Part shown: positions 1 through 7,321 of the stretch, piece after piece
Layout: the number at the start of each line of letters is the position of its first letter
Numbering within the stretch: position 1 is the first letter of the stretch
Source of the DNA: Bacteroidota bacterium
GTDB lineage: Bacteria; Bacteroidota; Bacteroidia; Chitinophagales; Saprospiraceae
Direction: 5' to 3'
DNA: 11,500 bases
Assembly (NCBI GenBank): GCA_018969455.1
Contig: JAGWYI010000076.1
Coordinates: 1-11,500 of the forward strand
The notes under the pieces: generated by a model
What the model was told of the DNA's origin: nothing
Database searches by the model: none
Seen by the model: only the letters and a program-made list of their open reading frames with translations
Program-made: the position numbers and the translations under genes

Positions 1-774
1 GGCGCTGGCATCGGGGAAAACCTGAATGCCGGTGGCAAATTGAATGTGGCCGGTGATGCCAAAATAGGCGGAAATGCCAGTGTCACAGGCAATGCCAGCA
101 TAACAGGCGACGCAACCATAGACGGCTTTACCCGCATCAACGACAATGCCCGCATCACGGGCGACCTCACGGTAAACGGCGGCCTGTCGCTGGGTGCCGG
201 AGCAGATGCGCACATCGACCAGGGCAGCAGCCTGGTGATCAACAACAGCACGGGTCCGGTACGCATCAAAGCCTCCGGTACGGAAATGCTGATTATCAAC
301 GATGTACAAGTTGAAGCCAAAAAACGTTTCATCGTGACCGGCGCAGATCTTGCCGAACGTTTTACAGTGAGCCCTTCCAATGACCTGAACAATGAGTCCG
401 TTAAGCCGGGCATGGTGGTTTCCATCGACCGCGCGCATCCCGGCGCGTTGCGCCTGAGCAATTCCGCTTATGACAAAACGGTGGCCGGTATCGTCAGCGG
501 CGCGGGCGGCATCCAAACCGCCATCGAACTCGGCCAGGCCGGCAGCATTGCCGACGGTCAGGTTTCTGTGGCCGTAATCGGTCGGGTGTATTGCTATGCC
601 GATGCAACATACGGTTCCATTGAACCGGGCGATCTGCTCAGTACCTCCAATACCCCCGGACATGCCATGAAAGTTACTAATTTCGATTCTGCACATGGCG
701 CCATTCTGGGCAAAGCCATGAGCGGACTTAAAGATGGAAAAGGATTGATCCTCGTGCTCATCAGCATGCAATAG
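1..774 (+). CDS. C-terminal part of a hexapeptide-repeat (beta-helix-like) protein with an uncharacterised conserved C-terminal domain
   Basis: The reading frame is open from base 1, so the gene starts upstream; the 257 residues here are its C-terminal part. Residues 6-59 consist of nine six-residue units of the form [IV]-x-G-[ND]-A-[ST] (for example IGGNAS, VTGNAS, ITGDAT). This spacing fits a left-handed beta-helix or a comparable surface fibre. From about residue 116 to the end is a compact domain with the motifs VAGIVSGAGG (161-170), EPGDLL (208-213) and GAILGKAMSGL (233-243), ending LISMQ. I recall similar C-termini in large uncharacterised proteins of Bacteroidota and other phyla, but know no function. 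No T9SS sorting domain or C-terminal membrane helix is visible. The stop lies 38 nt before the protease gene with no promoter motif between them, so the two may be co-transcribed. An in-frame TTG at 40 is unlikely to be the start, because the repeats run through it. Confidence 0.8.
   Translation, partial: GAGIGENLNAGGKLNVAGDAKIGGNASVTGNASITGDATIDGFTRINDNARITGDLTVNGGLSLGAGADAHIDQGSSLVINNSTGPVRIKASGTEMLIINDVQVEAKKRFIVTGADLAERFTVSPSNDLNNESVKPGMVVSIDRAHPGALRLSNSAYDKTVAGIVSGAGGIQTAIELGQAGSIADGQVSVAVIGRVYCYADATYGSIEPGDLLSTSNTPGHAMKVTNFDSAHGAILGKAMSGLKDGKGLILVLISMQ
16..177 (+). repeat. Coding 18-nt tandem repeat (nine units)
   Basis: Nine consecutive in-frame 18-nt units (16-33, 34-51, 52-69 and so on to 160-177) encode the hexapeptides. 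The best conserved units are 70-87, 88-105 and 142-159, which share 'aatgcc' at the same offset. Unit similarity is clear in protein and partial in DNA, so the array is old and diverged rather than freshly expanded. Confidence 0.75.
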
Positions 775-812
775 CTGAACGCACCTTTCATTTCACCAAA
801 AAATCCTTTTTC

Positions 813-2786
813 ATGAAAAAGATCTTATCTACCATCTGTCTGTTGCTGTTTACCTTATGGTTGGCGACAGGACAAGATCTCATACAAAACACCCAATTGG
901 GACAGGCTGCAAGCCCGGCATCAGAACAGCCCAATGTGTTGGCGCAGTTAATCCAGGACCGAAAAGACCAGCAAGCCACGTTTAAAAGGGTTGCGCTCTT
1001 TCAGTTCGACCTGGCTGCCCAAACCAATGAATATCGGGAAAATGTATCCAAAGCTGTTTTTTTGAAACTTTCCCAGGCGCAACTTGCCGCATTTTGGGAA
1101 AATCCTTCCCGGGATATTCGGTTTGAAATTCCGGTTACTGCGACCCAAAAAATCACCCTCGAACTGACGCAGGTAAGCATCGCCGCACCCGGTTTCAAGG
1201 TAAAAACCGCTTCCGGCAGGGTTCTGACCGATGGATTTCCGGGCTTGTTTTACCGGGGCATCGTTCGGGGCAATGTGCAATCGCTGGTTACCCTTAGCAT
1301 TTTCCCTGATGAACTCCGAATCTTGATTTCCGACAATGCGGGCGCCTATGTGTTGAACGCCCTGAAAACCCGAGAAAACCCGCTTGCGTATGTGTTGTAC
1401 AACGAGCGGGATTTGACCTCGCATTTGGAAGCATTTTGTGGCACGCCGGAAACAGCCTCCGAGCATCCCGAGGTACACAAACCCTCGGAACAAGGTTTTT
1501 CTGTTGCCAGCAAATGCGTTCAAATATACATTGAAAGCGATTTTCAACTGTATAACGCCCAGAATTCCAATGTTTTGAATGTAGTTACCTATATTTTCAG
1601 TCTGTTTCACGAATCGGCCACCATTTACGCCAATGAAATGGTTTCAATTGAAATATCCGAGATTTTTGTTTGGGACCAGGCGGATCCGTACACAGGGGTG
1701 GATTGCGGGGATGTGCTGCCCAAATTTGTCGCCAACCGGCCTACATTCAACGGGAATCTGGCGCATTTGATCAGCTCAAGGTCAAAACCGCTTTCTGGCG
1801 GCGGTGTTTCTTTTTGCGGACTGGCATTCGGCATTGGCGGCATTTGCGGGGGAACCTCAGAGCCAGGCCCTTATTGTGTGAGTACGGGTTTATCCACAGT
1901 CGTAAGTGCTTTCCCAACCTATTCCTGGAACTTGAACGTGTTCACCCATGAAATGGGCCACGTGATGGGATCCTGGCACACCCACCGCTGCGTTTGGAAC
2001 GGGACAAACACCCAAATTGACGATTGTGGCAATGTAACGGCCCAGGCGGCGGGCAATACCCCGGAAGGGAACAGCTGTTTTGATCCCATGAAGCCGGTTA
2101 CGCCTGCCAACGGTGGTTTTATTATGAGTTATTGCCATCAGGGCGGCTCTGGTTCGTTTATGAACTTCAGCCTTGGGTTCGGGCAACAATCCGGCGATTT
2201 GATCCGATCTACCCTCATGAGCGCTTCCTGTGTGTCGGCGCAGTGCAATTGTACGGCATTTGTCAACCGGACGGTAAACGGAGCGCCTATTGCTTCGGCT
2301 GTTTATCTGGCGAGCAATAGCATCAGTTCATCTGGCGATGCCAACGCAGCGACCAACAACATTGTAGTTTTTCGTGCGGGAAGTTTAATTGAACTCACCC
2401 CTGGTTTTGAAGCAACGCCGCTTTTTATTGCGGAGGTGATTCCCAATTTATGCAACGGGCCCTGGCCCGCTGCCATGGGCATACCCGATGAACGTCAGGA
2501 GACAAACGGCATAAACTATCAAAAGGAGGGCGACTTTGAATTGTTTCCCAATCCTGCTTCTCAGTCGGTCACCCTGCAATACCAGCTGAGACAGGCAGAA
2601 ACCATTACAATTTACTTGTTTAACAGCCTGGGCAGCTTGGTTGAAACCATTGAGGATCAGGATCAACAGCCCGCCGGGAATTTCTCCCGTCAATTGGAAC
2701 TGACCCATTTGGCAGCGGGCATGTATTATGTGGTGCTACAAACGCCCCAACGGAAAATGGTGCGGTATTTTGTTTTGAATCCTTAA
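813..2786 (+). CDS. Secreted metzincin-type zinc metalloprotease with T9SS C-terminal sorting domain
   Basis: This 657-residue protein probably degrades extracellular protein. Residues 1-20 form a signal peptide (MKK, hydrophobic core, end near ATG-Q). About 21-230 is a propeptide-like region. The catalytic domain runs from about 233 to 475. It carries the metzincin zinc motif HExxHxxGxxH (H379, E380, H383, H389), and a Met-turn IMSYCH with M438, which fits the reprolysin/M12B-like group. Many cysteines (for example C393, C405, C422, C441) suggest disulfides outside the cytoplasm. A short module at 480-547 includes GSLIELTPGF, a motif common in Bacteroidota secreted proteins. Residues 575-657 (FELFPNPAS to the end) form a type A T9SS sorting domain, removed as the protein crosses the outer membrane. 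The ATG at 813 is chosen because it opens the signal peptide; no Shine-Dalgarno is visible, as usual in this phylum. It lies 38 nt after the preceding gene. The exact peptidase family is less certain than the class. Confidence 0.9.
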   Translation: MKKILSTICLLLFTLWLATGQDLIQNTQLGQAASPASEQPNVLAQLIQDRKDQQATFKRVALFQFDLAAQTNEYRENVSKAVFLKLSQAQLAAFWENPSRDIRFEIPVTATQKITLELTQVSIAAPGFKVKTASGRVLTDGFPGLFYRGIVRGNVQSLVTLSIFPDELRILISDNAGAYVLNALKTRENPLAYVLYNERDLTSHLEAFCGTPETASEHPEVHKPSEQGFSVASKCVQIYIESDFQLYNAQNSNVLNVVTYIFSLFHESATIYANEMVSIEISEIFVWDQADPYTGVDCGDVLPKFVANRPTFNGNLAHLISSRSKPLSGGGVSFCGLAFGIGGICGGTSEPGPYCVSTGLSTVVSAFPTYSWNLNVFTHEMGHVMGSWHTHRCVWNGTNTQIDDCGNVTAQAAGNTPEGNSCFDPMKPVTPANGGFIMSYCHQGGSGSFMNFSLGFGQQSGDLIRSTLMSASCVSAQCNCTAFVNRTVNGAPIASAVYLASNSISSSGDANAATNNIVVFRAGSLIELTPGFEATPLFIAEVIPNLCNGPWPAAMGIPDERQETNGINYQKEGDFELFPNPASQSVTLQYQLRQAETITIYLFNSLGSLVETIEDQDQQPAGNFSRQLELTHLAAGMYYVVLQTPQRKMVRYFVLNP

Positions 2787-2829
2787 AATCAAAGGCATCG
2801 TTCGAGCGGCTGGTGTTGAGGTAGTACTT

Positions 2830-2932
2830 TTTATACTTTACACCGCCAGATTTTGTGCAAACGATCTTTATAAACCATTATAAATCATCGTAATCCATCC
2901 TGATTTATCTACAAAATCCGGCGAATCCTGGT
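2830..2932 (+). repeat. Dispersed nested-hairpin repeat, copy 1
   Basis: This 103-nt element recurs at 7184-7287 in the same orientation, with about six substitutions and one single-base indel (about 93% identity). Outer arms 2844-2856 and 2911-2923 are inverted repeats pairing at 12 of 13 positions. An inner perfect 8-bp inverted repeat (2880-2887 with 2901-2908) sits inside. It begins 43 nt after the protease stop codon, so it would lie in that gene's 3' untranslated region. It has no coding capacity. It could be a REP/MITE-like element or an RNA-level element. Confidence 0.85.
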
Positions 2933-2945
2933 ATACTTCCTCATA

Positions 2946-2986
2946 GGCAACTAGCGCTTGGAATGACAAAGAGCGCTGCCTTTTTT
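2946..2986 (+). terminator. Probable rho-independent terminator after the protease gene
   Basis: AGCGCT at 2953-2958 pairs with AGCGCT at 2972-2977 around a 13-nt loop. GGC (2946-2948) can extend the stem to GCC (2978-2980) across a bulge. A run of six T follows at 2981-2986. It lies about 160 nt after the protease stop, downstream of the repeat, so the repeat would be transcribed. Confidence 0.5.
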
Positions 2987-3002
2987 AGCGAGGAACAGAA
3001 TA

Positions 3003-3080
3003 ATACAGGCGAGTCTGTCAAAATCGGTTTCCCAGTCGTATTTCGATGCTTAGACCGATAAATAGCAGACTCGCCTTTAT
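3003..3080. repeat. Long imperfect palindrome in the convergent intergenic region
   Basis: Arms 3007-3017 (AGGCGAGTCTG) and 3066-3076 are perfect 11-bp reverse complements. Past one mismatch they extend by three more pairs to 3003 and 3080. A second 6-bp inverted repeat (ATCGGT 3023-3028, ACCGAT 3054-3059) lies inside, leaving a 25-nt centre. The whole could fold as one two-stem hairpin. It sits between converging genes and lacks a strong T-run, so it may be a bidirectional terminator, a structured RNA or a mobile-element remnant. Confidence 0.65.
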
Positions 3081-3124
3081 CAAATTACCCCAGATATTCA
3101 AGCAGTTGTGGCCAATCAATTCCC

Positions 3125-3154
3125 AAAATTTGCGCCTTTCATGATTGTGGCGCA
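3125..3154 (-). terminator. Candidate weak terminator after the PKD gene (minus strand)
   Basis: TGCGCC (3131-3136) and GGCGCA (3149-3154) form a 6-bp stem with a 12-nt loop. Read on the minus strand the stem is followed by AATTTT, a short imperfect U-tract. It lies about 80 nt beyond the stop of the minus-strand PKD gene. The tract is short, so this is tentative. Confidence 0.35.
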
Positions 3155-3234
3155 GCCATGGAGGAACCCAAACAAGCATGCAGCCTGAAGTTTGGCAATT
3201 GAATCAGTCCATAGTGTATCCTATCCATCGATTT

Positions 3235-4392
3235 TTAGGACTTGACAACATAGATGCGCCGCAACAAAATTTCGTTGCCCACATTCATTTTTATCAGATA
3301 AAAGCCGGAGCGTTGGCCTTCCAGATTGATGTCCTGAAAATGTTCGCCTTGGGTTTCAAAAGCGTGATAAGTTTGCCCAACCCGGTTGCCATTGGGGTCG
3401 TACACTTCGATGGTAACATCAGCATCTTCCTCGAGTTGGTATTGAATCTGGGTGTAAGTGCTAGCGGGGTTTGGAAAATGGTTCACCAGCGAAACCTTGA
3501 CACCACCTGTGAGGTACTTACCTGGAACCAATATAGTATCAACTTTGTTGGAATTGTCGATGTTTTTGAAAAAATTGATTAGCTGGCAAAATTGTGAGGC
3601 ACAACCCGTGCTGGGGTCGGAAATATACAAGCAAATGTTATATTGTCCGGCTTGGGTATAAGAATGCGTTTGCGTGGGTCCGTTAGCAACAGTACCATCG
3701 CCAAAATCCCAGGTATAAACAGTTTGAGGCGTCGTTCCGATAGAAAGGCTTTTAAAATATTTAGATTGGCCCGTTGTGGTGGCGGAGATAATCGTGTATT
3801 TTGCCAAACAAGTGGATGCATTGGATTGACCAACAGGCACCACTTTACAATAAGAAGTTGAGCAACCGTTGGTTTGAACGGTTGTCAAACAAACAGTATA
3901 GAAACCCGGCGCTGTATACAAATGTGTTGGATTGTGGTTCGTCGAACCTGTTCCGTCTCCAAAACTCCAGCTTACCACTGATGCATTGGACTGGGTGCTG
4001 CCAATTTCTTTAAATTGTACATTGTATGACCCCGCCGTCAGCTGATAACTAAAAGCAGCATTGCAATCCGCGTCTGTCAGGGGCGCCACTACAACGTTTT
4101 GGCAAAAAGACACCGTACAGGCATTGGTTCCATCGGAGGCCAACAAACAAACTTTGTACGTTCCTGGAGCCGCATAGGAGTGAGAAGGAGCCAAACCTGT
4201 AGTGGTTACACCATCACCATAATCCCAGGTATAAACCACTGTAGCAGACGCTACACTCAAGTTTTTAAAATCAACAGTGAGGGTGTTCGGTACCTGTTTG
4301 AAGGCAAAATTGGCTTGACAGGGCACCTGGGCCATCATAGAACTGCTCAAAAGCATACCTATGAGAATTCCCCAAAAAATCAAATTTTTCAT
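3235..4392 (-). CDS. Secreted three-PKD-domain protein with T9SS C-terminal sorting domain
   Basis: This 385-residue protein is exported and probably displayed on or released from the cell surface. Residues 1-22 are a signal peptide (MKNLIFWGIL start, MMAQ end). Three PKD domains follow, at about 25-102, 110-187 and 195-275. Each has the core W-[DS]-[YF]-G-D-G (56-61, 142-147, 228-233) and a later HSY/HLY plus G-x-Y segment. Each domain carries four cysteines at near-identical spacing (25/82/92/97, 110/168/177/182, 195/254/264/269), suggesting two disulfides per domain. Residues about 303-385 (NHFPNPAS to RIYVVKS) form a type A T9SS sorting domain. No catalytic domain is present, so a structural, binding or adhesive role is likely; the ligand is unknown. 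The frame stays open upstream to 4491, but ATG 4392 is chosen because it opens the signal peptide and lies 54 nt downstream of a promoter motif. Sampled bases are more AT-rich than in the neighbours. Confidence 0.9.
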   Translation of the reverse strand: MKNLIFWGILIGMLLSSSMMAQVPCQANFAFKQVPNTLTVDFKNLSVASATVVYTWDYGDGVTTTGLAPSHSYAAPGTYKVCLLASDGTNACTVSFCQNVVVAPLTDADCNAAFSYQLTAGSYNVQFKEIGSTQSNASVVSWSFGDGTGSTNHNPTHLYTAPGFYTVCLTTVQTNGCSTSYCKVVPVGQSNASTCLAKYTIISATTTGQSKYFKSLSIGTTPQTVYTWDFGDGTVANGPTQTHSYTQAGQYNICLYISDPSTGCASQFCQLINFFKNIDNSNKVDTILVPGKYLTGGVKVSLVNHFPNPASTYTQIQYQLEEDADVTIEVYDPNGNRVGQTYHAFETQGEHFQDINLEGQRSGFYLIKMNVGNEILLRRIYVVKS

Positions 4393-4445
4393 GTTCGAAG
4401 GTTTAATTTTATTAAATGTTGTTGTTCGCCACGTAGATATTTCGC

Positions 4446-4453
4446 CAAAAATA
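4446..4453 (-). promoter_or_regulatory. Bacteroidota -7 promoter element for the PKD gene
   Basis: On the minus strand this reads TATTTTTG, matching TAnnTTTG. It ends 53 nt before the chosen start codon at 4392. No good TTTG/TTG -33 element is seen at the usual spacing, so the call rests on the -7 box and its position. Confidence 0.45.
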
Positions 4454-4554
4454 CACATTTTATCCCAATCCAGATTCCAGGAATGCAGCAATTGACTAAA
4501 ATAGGCTGAAATAAATTACATATTTATTAAATATCTTATCTTCCATCAAATTCT

Positions 4555-6069
4555 CTACAAACTGCCAGTCGTTCGACCCAATTCCTGCCAAATTTTACCC
4601 AAATAATACACCAGGTCGCCCGCAAGCAAAGCCTCCTGGCTCAACACTGCGGCCGCCCGGTCCCCCGCTCGCCCATGCGCCCAAACCGCAATTCGACAGG
4701 CATCCAGTGGTGTGTACCCCTGCGCCAGCATTCCAGTAAGCATACCGGTAAGTACATCGCCCGATCCGCCTGTGGCCATACCCGGGTTGCCCGTACTGTT
4801 AAACCAGCAGGTTCCATCAGGGGCAGCGATGACCGTATGGGCGCCTTTTAACAGGATAAATACACCGTGCTCCTTTGCCTTTTCGCGCAACAAGTCCAAC
4901 CGTTCAAAATCATGGGCTGTCCGACCGAATAAACGCACAAACTCTCCGGGATGCGGGGTTAAGATCGCGTTTTGGGGCACCAAAGTCCACCAATCTGGAT
5001 TTGCTGCCAGAATATTCAGGGCATCTGCATCCAATACCAGGGGCACACGCACCGTTTGGAGCAATCTTTTCAACATTTCAGCCGTTTCTGGCTGCTGTCC
5101 AAGTCCGGGGCCAATACCCAAGGCCTTATAGGACATCAAATCGGGAAAATCTTCCACATGATTTGGGGAGAGACTGGTGCTGCACATGGCTTCCGGTAAG
5201 CCTGTTTGTATGATGGTGTAACCGCAAGCCGCCGTGTGAACCGTAAGCAGTCCCGCGCCTGTACGCAGGCAAGCACGCGCAGCGAGCAAAGCGGCGCCAA
5301 TCTTTCCAAAACTGCCCGCCAACAACAGTGCGTGGCCAAAACTGCCTTTGTGGCTGAATTTTGCCCTTTTTTTAAAAATGCCGCGTATTTCAGCCTCTGC
5401 TAAATAGTAAAAAGGCGTTTCGGTTTCCTGCGCGTACCCAGGATGCAAACCTATACTTGCGATTGACCATTCCCCCACCCGATCGGCATTCTCGGGGAGA
5501 AAAAACGCCAATTTAGGGGTTTCAAAACTGAAGGTTCGGGTCGCGTGTACGCAGGCGCCTGTGCTGGCACAATCGGCCATTAACCCGCTGGGGAGGTCAA
5601 TGGAAACAATTGGGATGGAAGTTTGATTCAGAAACTGGAGGAGTTTTGTCCATTCTCCTTCCAATGGCCTATTGAGCCCGGCGCCAAACAATGCATCAAT
5701 AATTACCTGAGGACTGCCCTCCCAACCAGTATTTAAGCAATCAAAACCCTGCACCACTTCTACCGATTGGGGTAAAATTGCACGTTGGGCTGCAAAATCT
5801 GCCGAAACCCGGTCTGAAAGTGTACAAACAAATACCTTTACCGGATACAATGCCTGACGGAGCATCCGTGCTACAGCCAAACCGTCGCCCCCATTGTTAC
5901 CCGGCCCCACAAATACATACACAGGAAGCCTGTTGTCGGGAAAATACTCAATCAACCAATCGGTAAACACGCCGGAAGCGCGGTTCATCAATTCCAGGGA
6001 GGTAAGGGGTTCGTGTGCAAGGGTGTAAGCGTCCCAGGCGCGTATCTGGTTGGCAGAAAATATTTTCAT
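4555..6069 (-). CDS. nnr: Bifunctional NAD(P)H-hydrate epimerase / ADP-dependent NAD(P)H-hydrate dehydratase
   Basis: This 504-residue cytoplasmic enzyme repairs damaged NADH and NADPH. The N-terminal epimerase domain (YjeF_N, about 1-225) interconverts R- and S-hydrates. The C-terminal ribokinase-like domain (about 235-495) dehydrates S-NAD(P)HX using ADP. Epimerase motifs are GPGNNGGDGL (55-64), IIDALFGAG (123-131) and SIDLPSGL (156-163). Dehydratase motifs are HPGEF (373-377), KGAHTVIA (408-415) and NPGMATGGSGDVLTG (428-442) with the likely catalytic Asp438. Length and domain order match the fused bacterial form. The frame stays open to 6261, but the start MKIFSANQIR at 6069 matches the family N-terminus and leaves 10 nt to the divergent gene. 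It reads toward the PKD gene, 162 nt away, which has its own promoter motif, so an operon is unlikely. Nothing appears broken. Confidence 0.95.
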   Translation of the reverse strand: MKIFSANQIRAWDAYTLAHEPLTSLELMNRASGVFTDWLIEYFPDNRLPVYVFVGPGNNGGDGLAVARMLRQALYPVKVFVCTLSDRVSADFAAQRAILPQSVEVVQGFDCLNTGWEGSPQVIIDALFGAGLNRPLEGEWTKLLQFLNQTSIPIVSIDLPSGLMADCASTGACVHATRTFSFETPKLAFFLPENADRVGEWSIASIGLHPGYAQETETPFYYLAEAEIRGIFKKRAKFSHKGSFGHALLLAGSFGKIGAALLAARACLRTGAGLLTVHTAACGYTIIQTGLPEAMCSTSLSPNHVEDFPDLMSYKALGIGPGLGQQPETAEMLKRLLQTVRVPLVLDADALNILAANPDWWTLVPQNAILTPHPGEFVRLFGRTAHDFERLDLLREKAKEHGVFILLKGAHTVIAAPDGTCWFNSTGNPGMATGGSGDVLTGMLTGMLAQGYTPLDACRIAVWAHGRAGDRAAAVLSQEALLAGDLVYYLGKIWQELGRTTGSL

Positions 6070-6079
6070 TCGTTTCTTT

Positions 6080-7150
6080 ATGACAAACCAAATTTTCAAA
6101 GGCCTAAAAGTAGTGGAATTTGCCAGTGTTTTGGCTGGTCCGGCCGTCGGGATGTTTCTGGCCGAACTCGGCGCAACTGTGGTAAAAATAGAGAACAAAA
6201 CGACGGGCGGCGATGTCACCCGCAGCTGGAAACTGCCTTCCGAAGATCCGGAATCGCCCATTTCTGCCTATTTTTGCAGTGTAAATTGGGGCAAAAAGCA
6301 TGTTTTCCTGGATCTAACCGAGCCGGAGGATCTTAAAACGGCTATGGGGTTCGCCCTCGAAGCAGATGTGCTGATTTCCAATTTCAAACCTGCTTTTTCT
6401 GAAAAATACGGACTCGATGCCCCCGTTTTGCATCAAAAAAATCCGGGCCTGATTTACGCGCAGTTGTACGCCTTTTCCGATCCGCACGACGAGCGCCCGG
6501 CATTTGACGTGGTGCTCCAGGCCGAGGCCGGATTTATGTACATGAACGGCGAACCCGATCGCCCGCCCGTGAAAATGCCCGTTGCACTAATCGATATTCT
6601 GGCAGCACACCAGCTCAAAGAAGGCATTTTGCTGGCTTTGTACCAGCGCAGCACAAGTGGATGCGGCGCTTTGGTGGAAACGTCCCTGTTCGAAAGCGCC
6701 CTGGCTTCCCTGGCCAACCAGGCCGGGAACTGGCTCATGGCCGGACACATTCCGCAGCGCATGGGCGCCCAACACCCCAACATTGCCCCCTATGGCGATA
6801 TGTTCGTGTGCGCCGATGGCAAACAAATCCTGCTGGCTACCGGCACAGAAAAGCAGTTTCGCGTGTTGTGCCAGATATTGGATCTGGAAAACCTGCCCGA
6901 AGACAAAGATTATCAAAACAATACAGCCCGAGTGGCCCACCGGCATGCGCTCAACCAACGCTTGCAGGAAAAAATCGGCATCTGGAAACAGGCAGATTTA
7001 CTTGAAAAATTGCACCAAAATGCTGTCCCGGCAGCGCAAATACGCAACATGCAGGAAGTTTTCGAACTTCCGGCAGCCCAGGATATGATACTCCGGGAGG
7101 GCGAAACGCAGCGGGTGAAAACCCGGGCATTTCGCATTCGAACCGTTTAA
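6080..7150 (+). CDS. Family III CoA-transferase (CaiB/BaiF type)
   Basis: The 356-residue protein belongs to the CaiB/BaiF (formyl-CoA transferase) family, which moves coenzyme A between carboxylic acids through an aspartyl-CoA thioester. The N-terminus has the family segment SVLAGPAVGMFLAELGA (16-32), followed by VVKIEN and GGDVTRSW. Asp172, in the stretch MPVALIDILA, is the likely catalytic aspartate by family position. The region FESALASLANQAGNW and a later APYGDMF segment also fit the fold. At 356 residues it is somewhat shorter than many relatives (often near 400); the missing length appears to be distal, with no frameshift seen. The substrate cannot be inferred, because no acyl-CoA ligase or dehydrogenase lies beside it. 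ATG 6080 is preferred to the in-frame ATG at 6050, which would overlap the divergent gene's start and add ten residues lacking family similarity. A structured repeat follows the stop by 33 nt. Confidence 0.88.
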   Translation: MTNQIFKGLKVVEFASVLAGPAVGMFLAELGATVVKIENKTTGGDVTRSWKLPSEDPESPISAYFCSVNWGKKHVFLDLTEPEDLKTAMGFALEADVLISNFKPAFSEKYGLDAPVLHQKNPGLIYAQLYAFSDPHDERPAFDVVLQAEAGFMYMNGEPDRPPVKMPVALIDILAAHQLKEGILLALYQRSTSGCGALVETSLFESALASLANQAGNWLMAGHIPQRMGAQHPNIAPYGDMFVCADGKQILLATGTEKQFRVLCQILDLENLPEDKDYQNNTARVAHRHALNQRLQEKIGIWKQADLLEKLHQNAVPAAQIRNMQEVFELPAAQDMILREGETQRVKTRAFRIRTV

Positions 7151-7183
7151 AACAGGATTCAAAACTTTGACCCAATTCCATTG

Positions 7184-7287
7184 TTTATACTTTACCCCGC
7201 CAGATTTTGTTCATAACGATCTTTATAAATCATTATAAATCATCGAAATCCATCCTGATTTATCCACAAAATCCGGCGAATCCTGGT
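7184..7287 (+). repeat. Dispersed nested-hairpin repeat, copy 2
   Basis: This is the second copy of the element at 2830-2932. Outer arms 7198-7210 and 7266-7278 and inner arms 7235-7242 and 7256-7263 are identical in sequence to those of copy 1. All differences between copies fall outside these arms. It begins 33 nt after the CoA-transferase stop and ends 34 nt before the Mrp start, so it lies on the RNA between these two same-strand genes if they are co-transcribed. Confidence 0.85.
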
Positions 7288-7321
7288 TTAAAACACATTC
7301 AACATTCATTTATCCAGCATC

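Larger units (their letters stand above)
2787..3234. other. Convergent intergenic region, 448 nt, no gene
   Basis: No convincing coding sequence lies between the protease stop and the PKD-gene stop. The region holds, in order, the dispersed repeat, a probable forward terminator, the long palindrome and a possible reverse terminator. The rest (about 3155-3234) shows nothing I recognise. Confidence 0.7.

Noticed and set aside
948..1610. A 220-codon minus-strand frame inside the metalloprotease gene
   Set aside because: In-register antisense shadow of a gene with clear motifs.
3003..3080. An integron attC site reading of the palindrome
   Set aside because: The size fits, but the ends lack the GTTRRRY/RYYYAAC core sites, and no integrase or cassette array is visible.
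3145..3582. A 145-codon plus-strand frame overlapping the PKD gene's 3' end
   Set aside because: Mostly antisense to the T9SS domain of the PKD gene, with no promoter box or family resemblance.
4500..4545. AATAAAT/ATTTATT hairpin after the nnr gene as a terminator
   Set aside because: The stem is only A/T pairs in an AT-rich gap, so it is weak and expected by chance.
7184..7200. TATACTTTAC at the start of the repeat as a promoter for mrp
   Set aside because: It deviates from TAnnTTTG (no correctly spaced TTTG), and the same sequence precedes no gene at copy 1.
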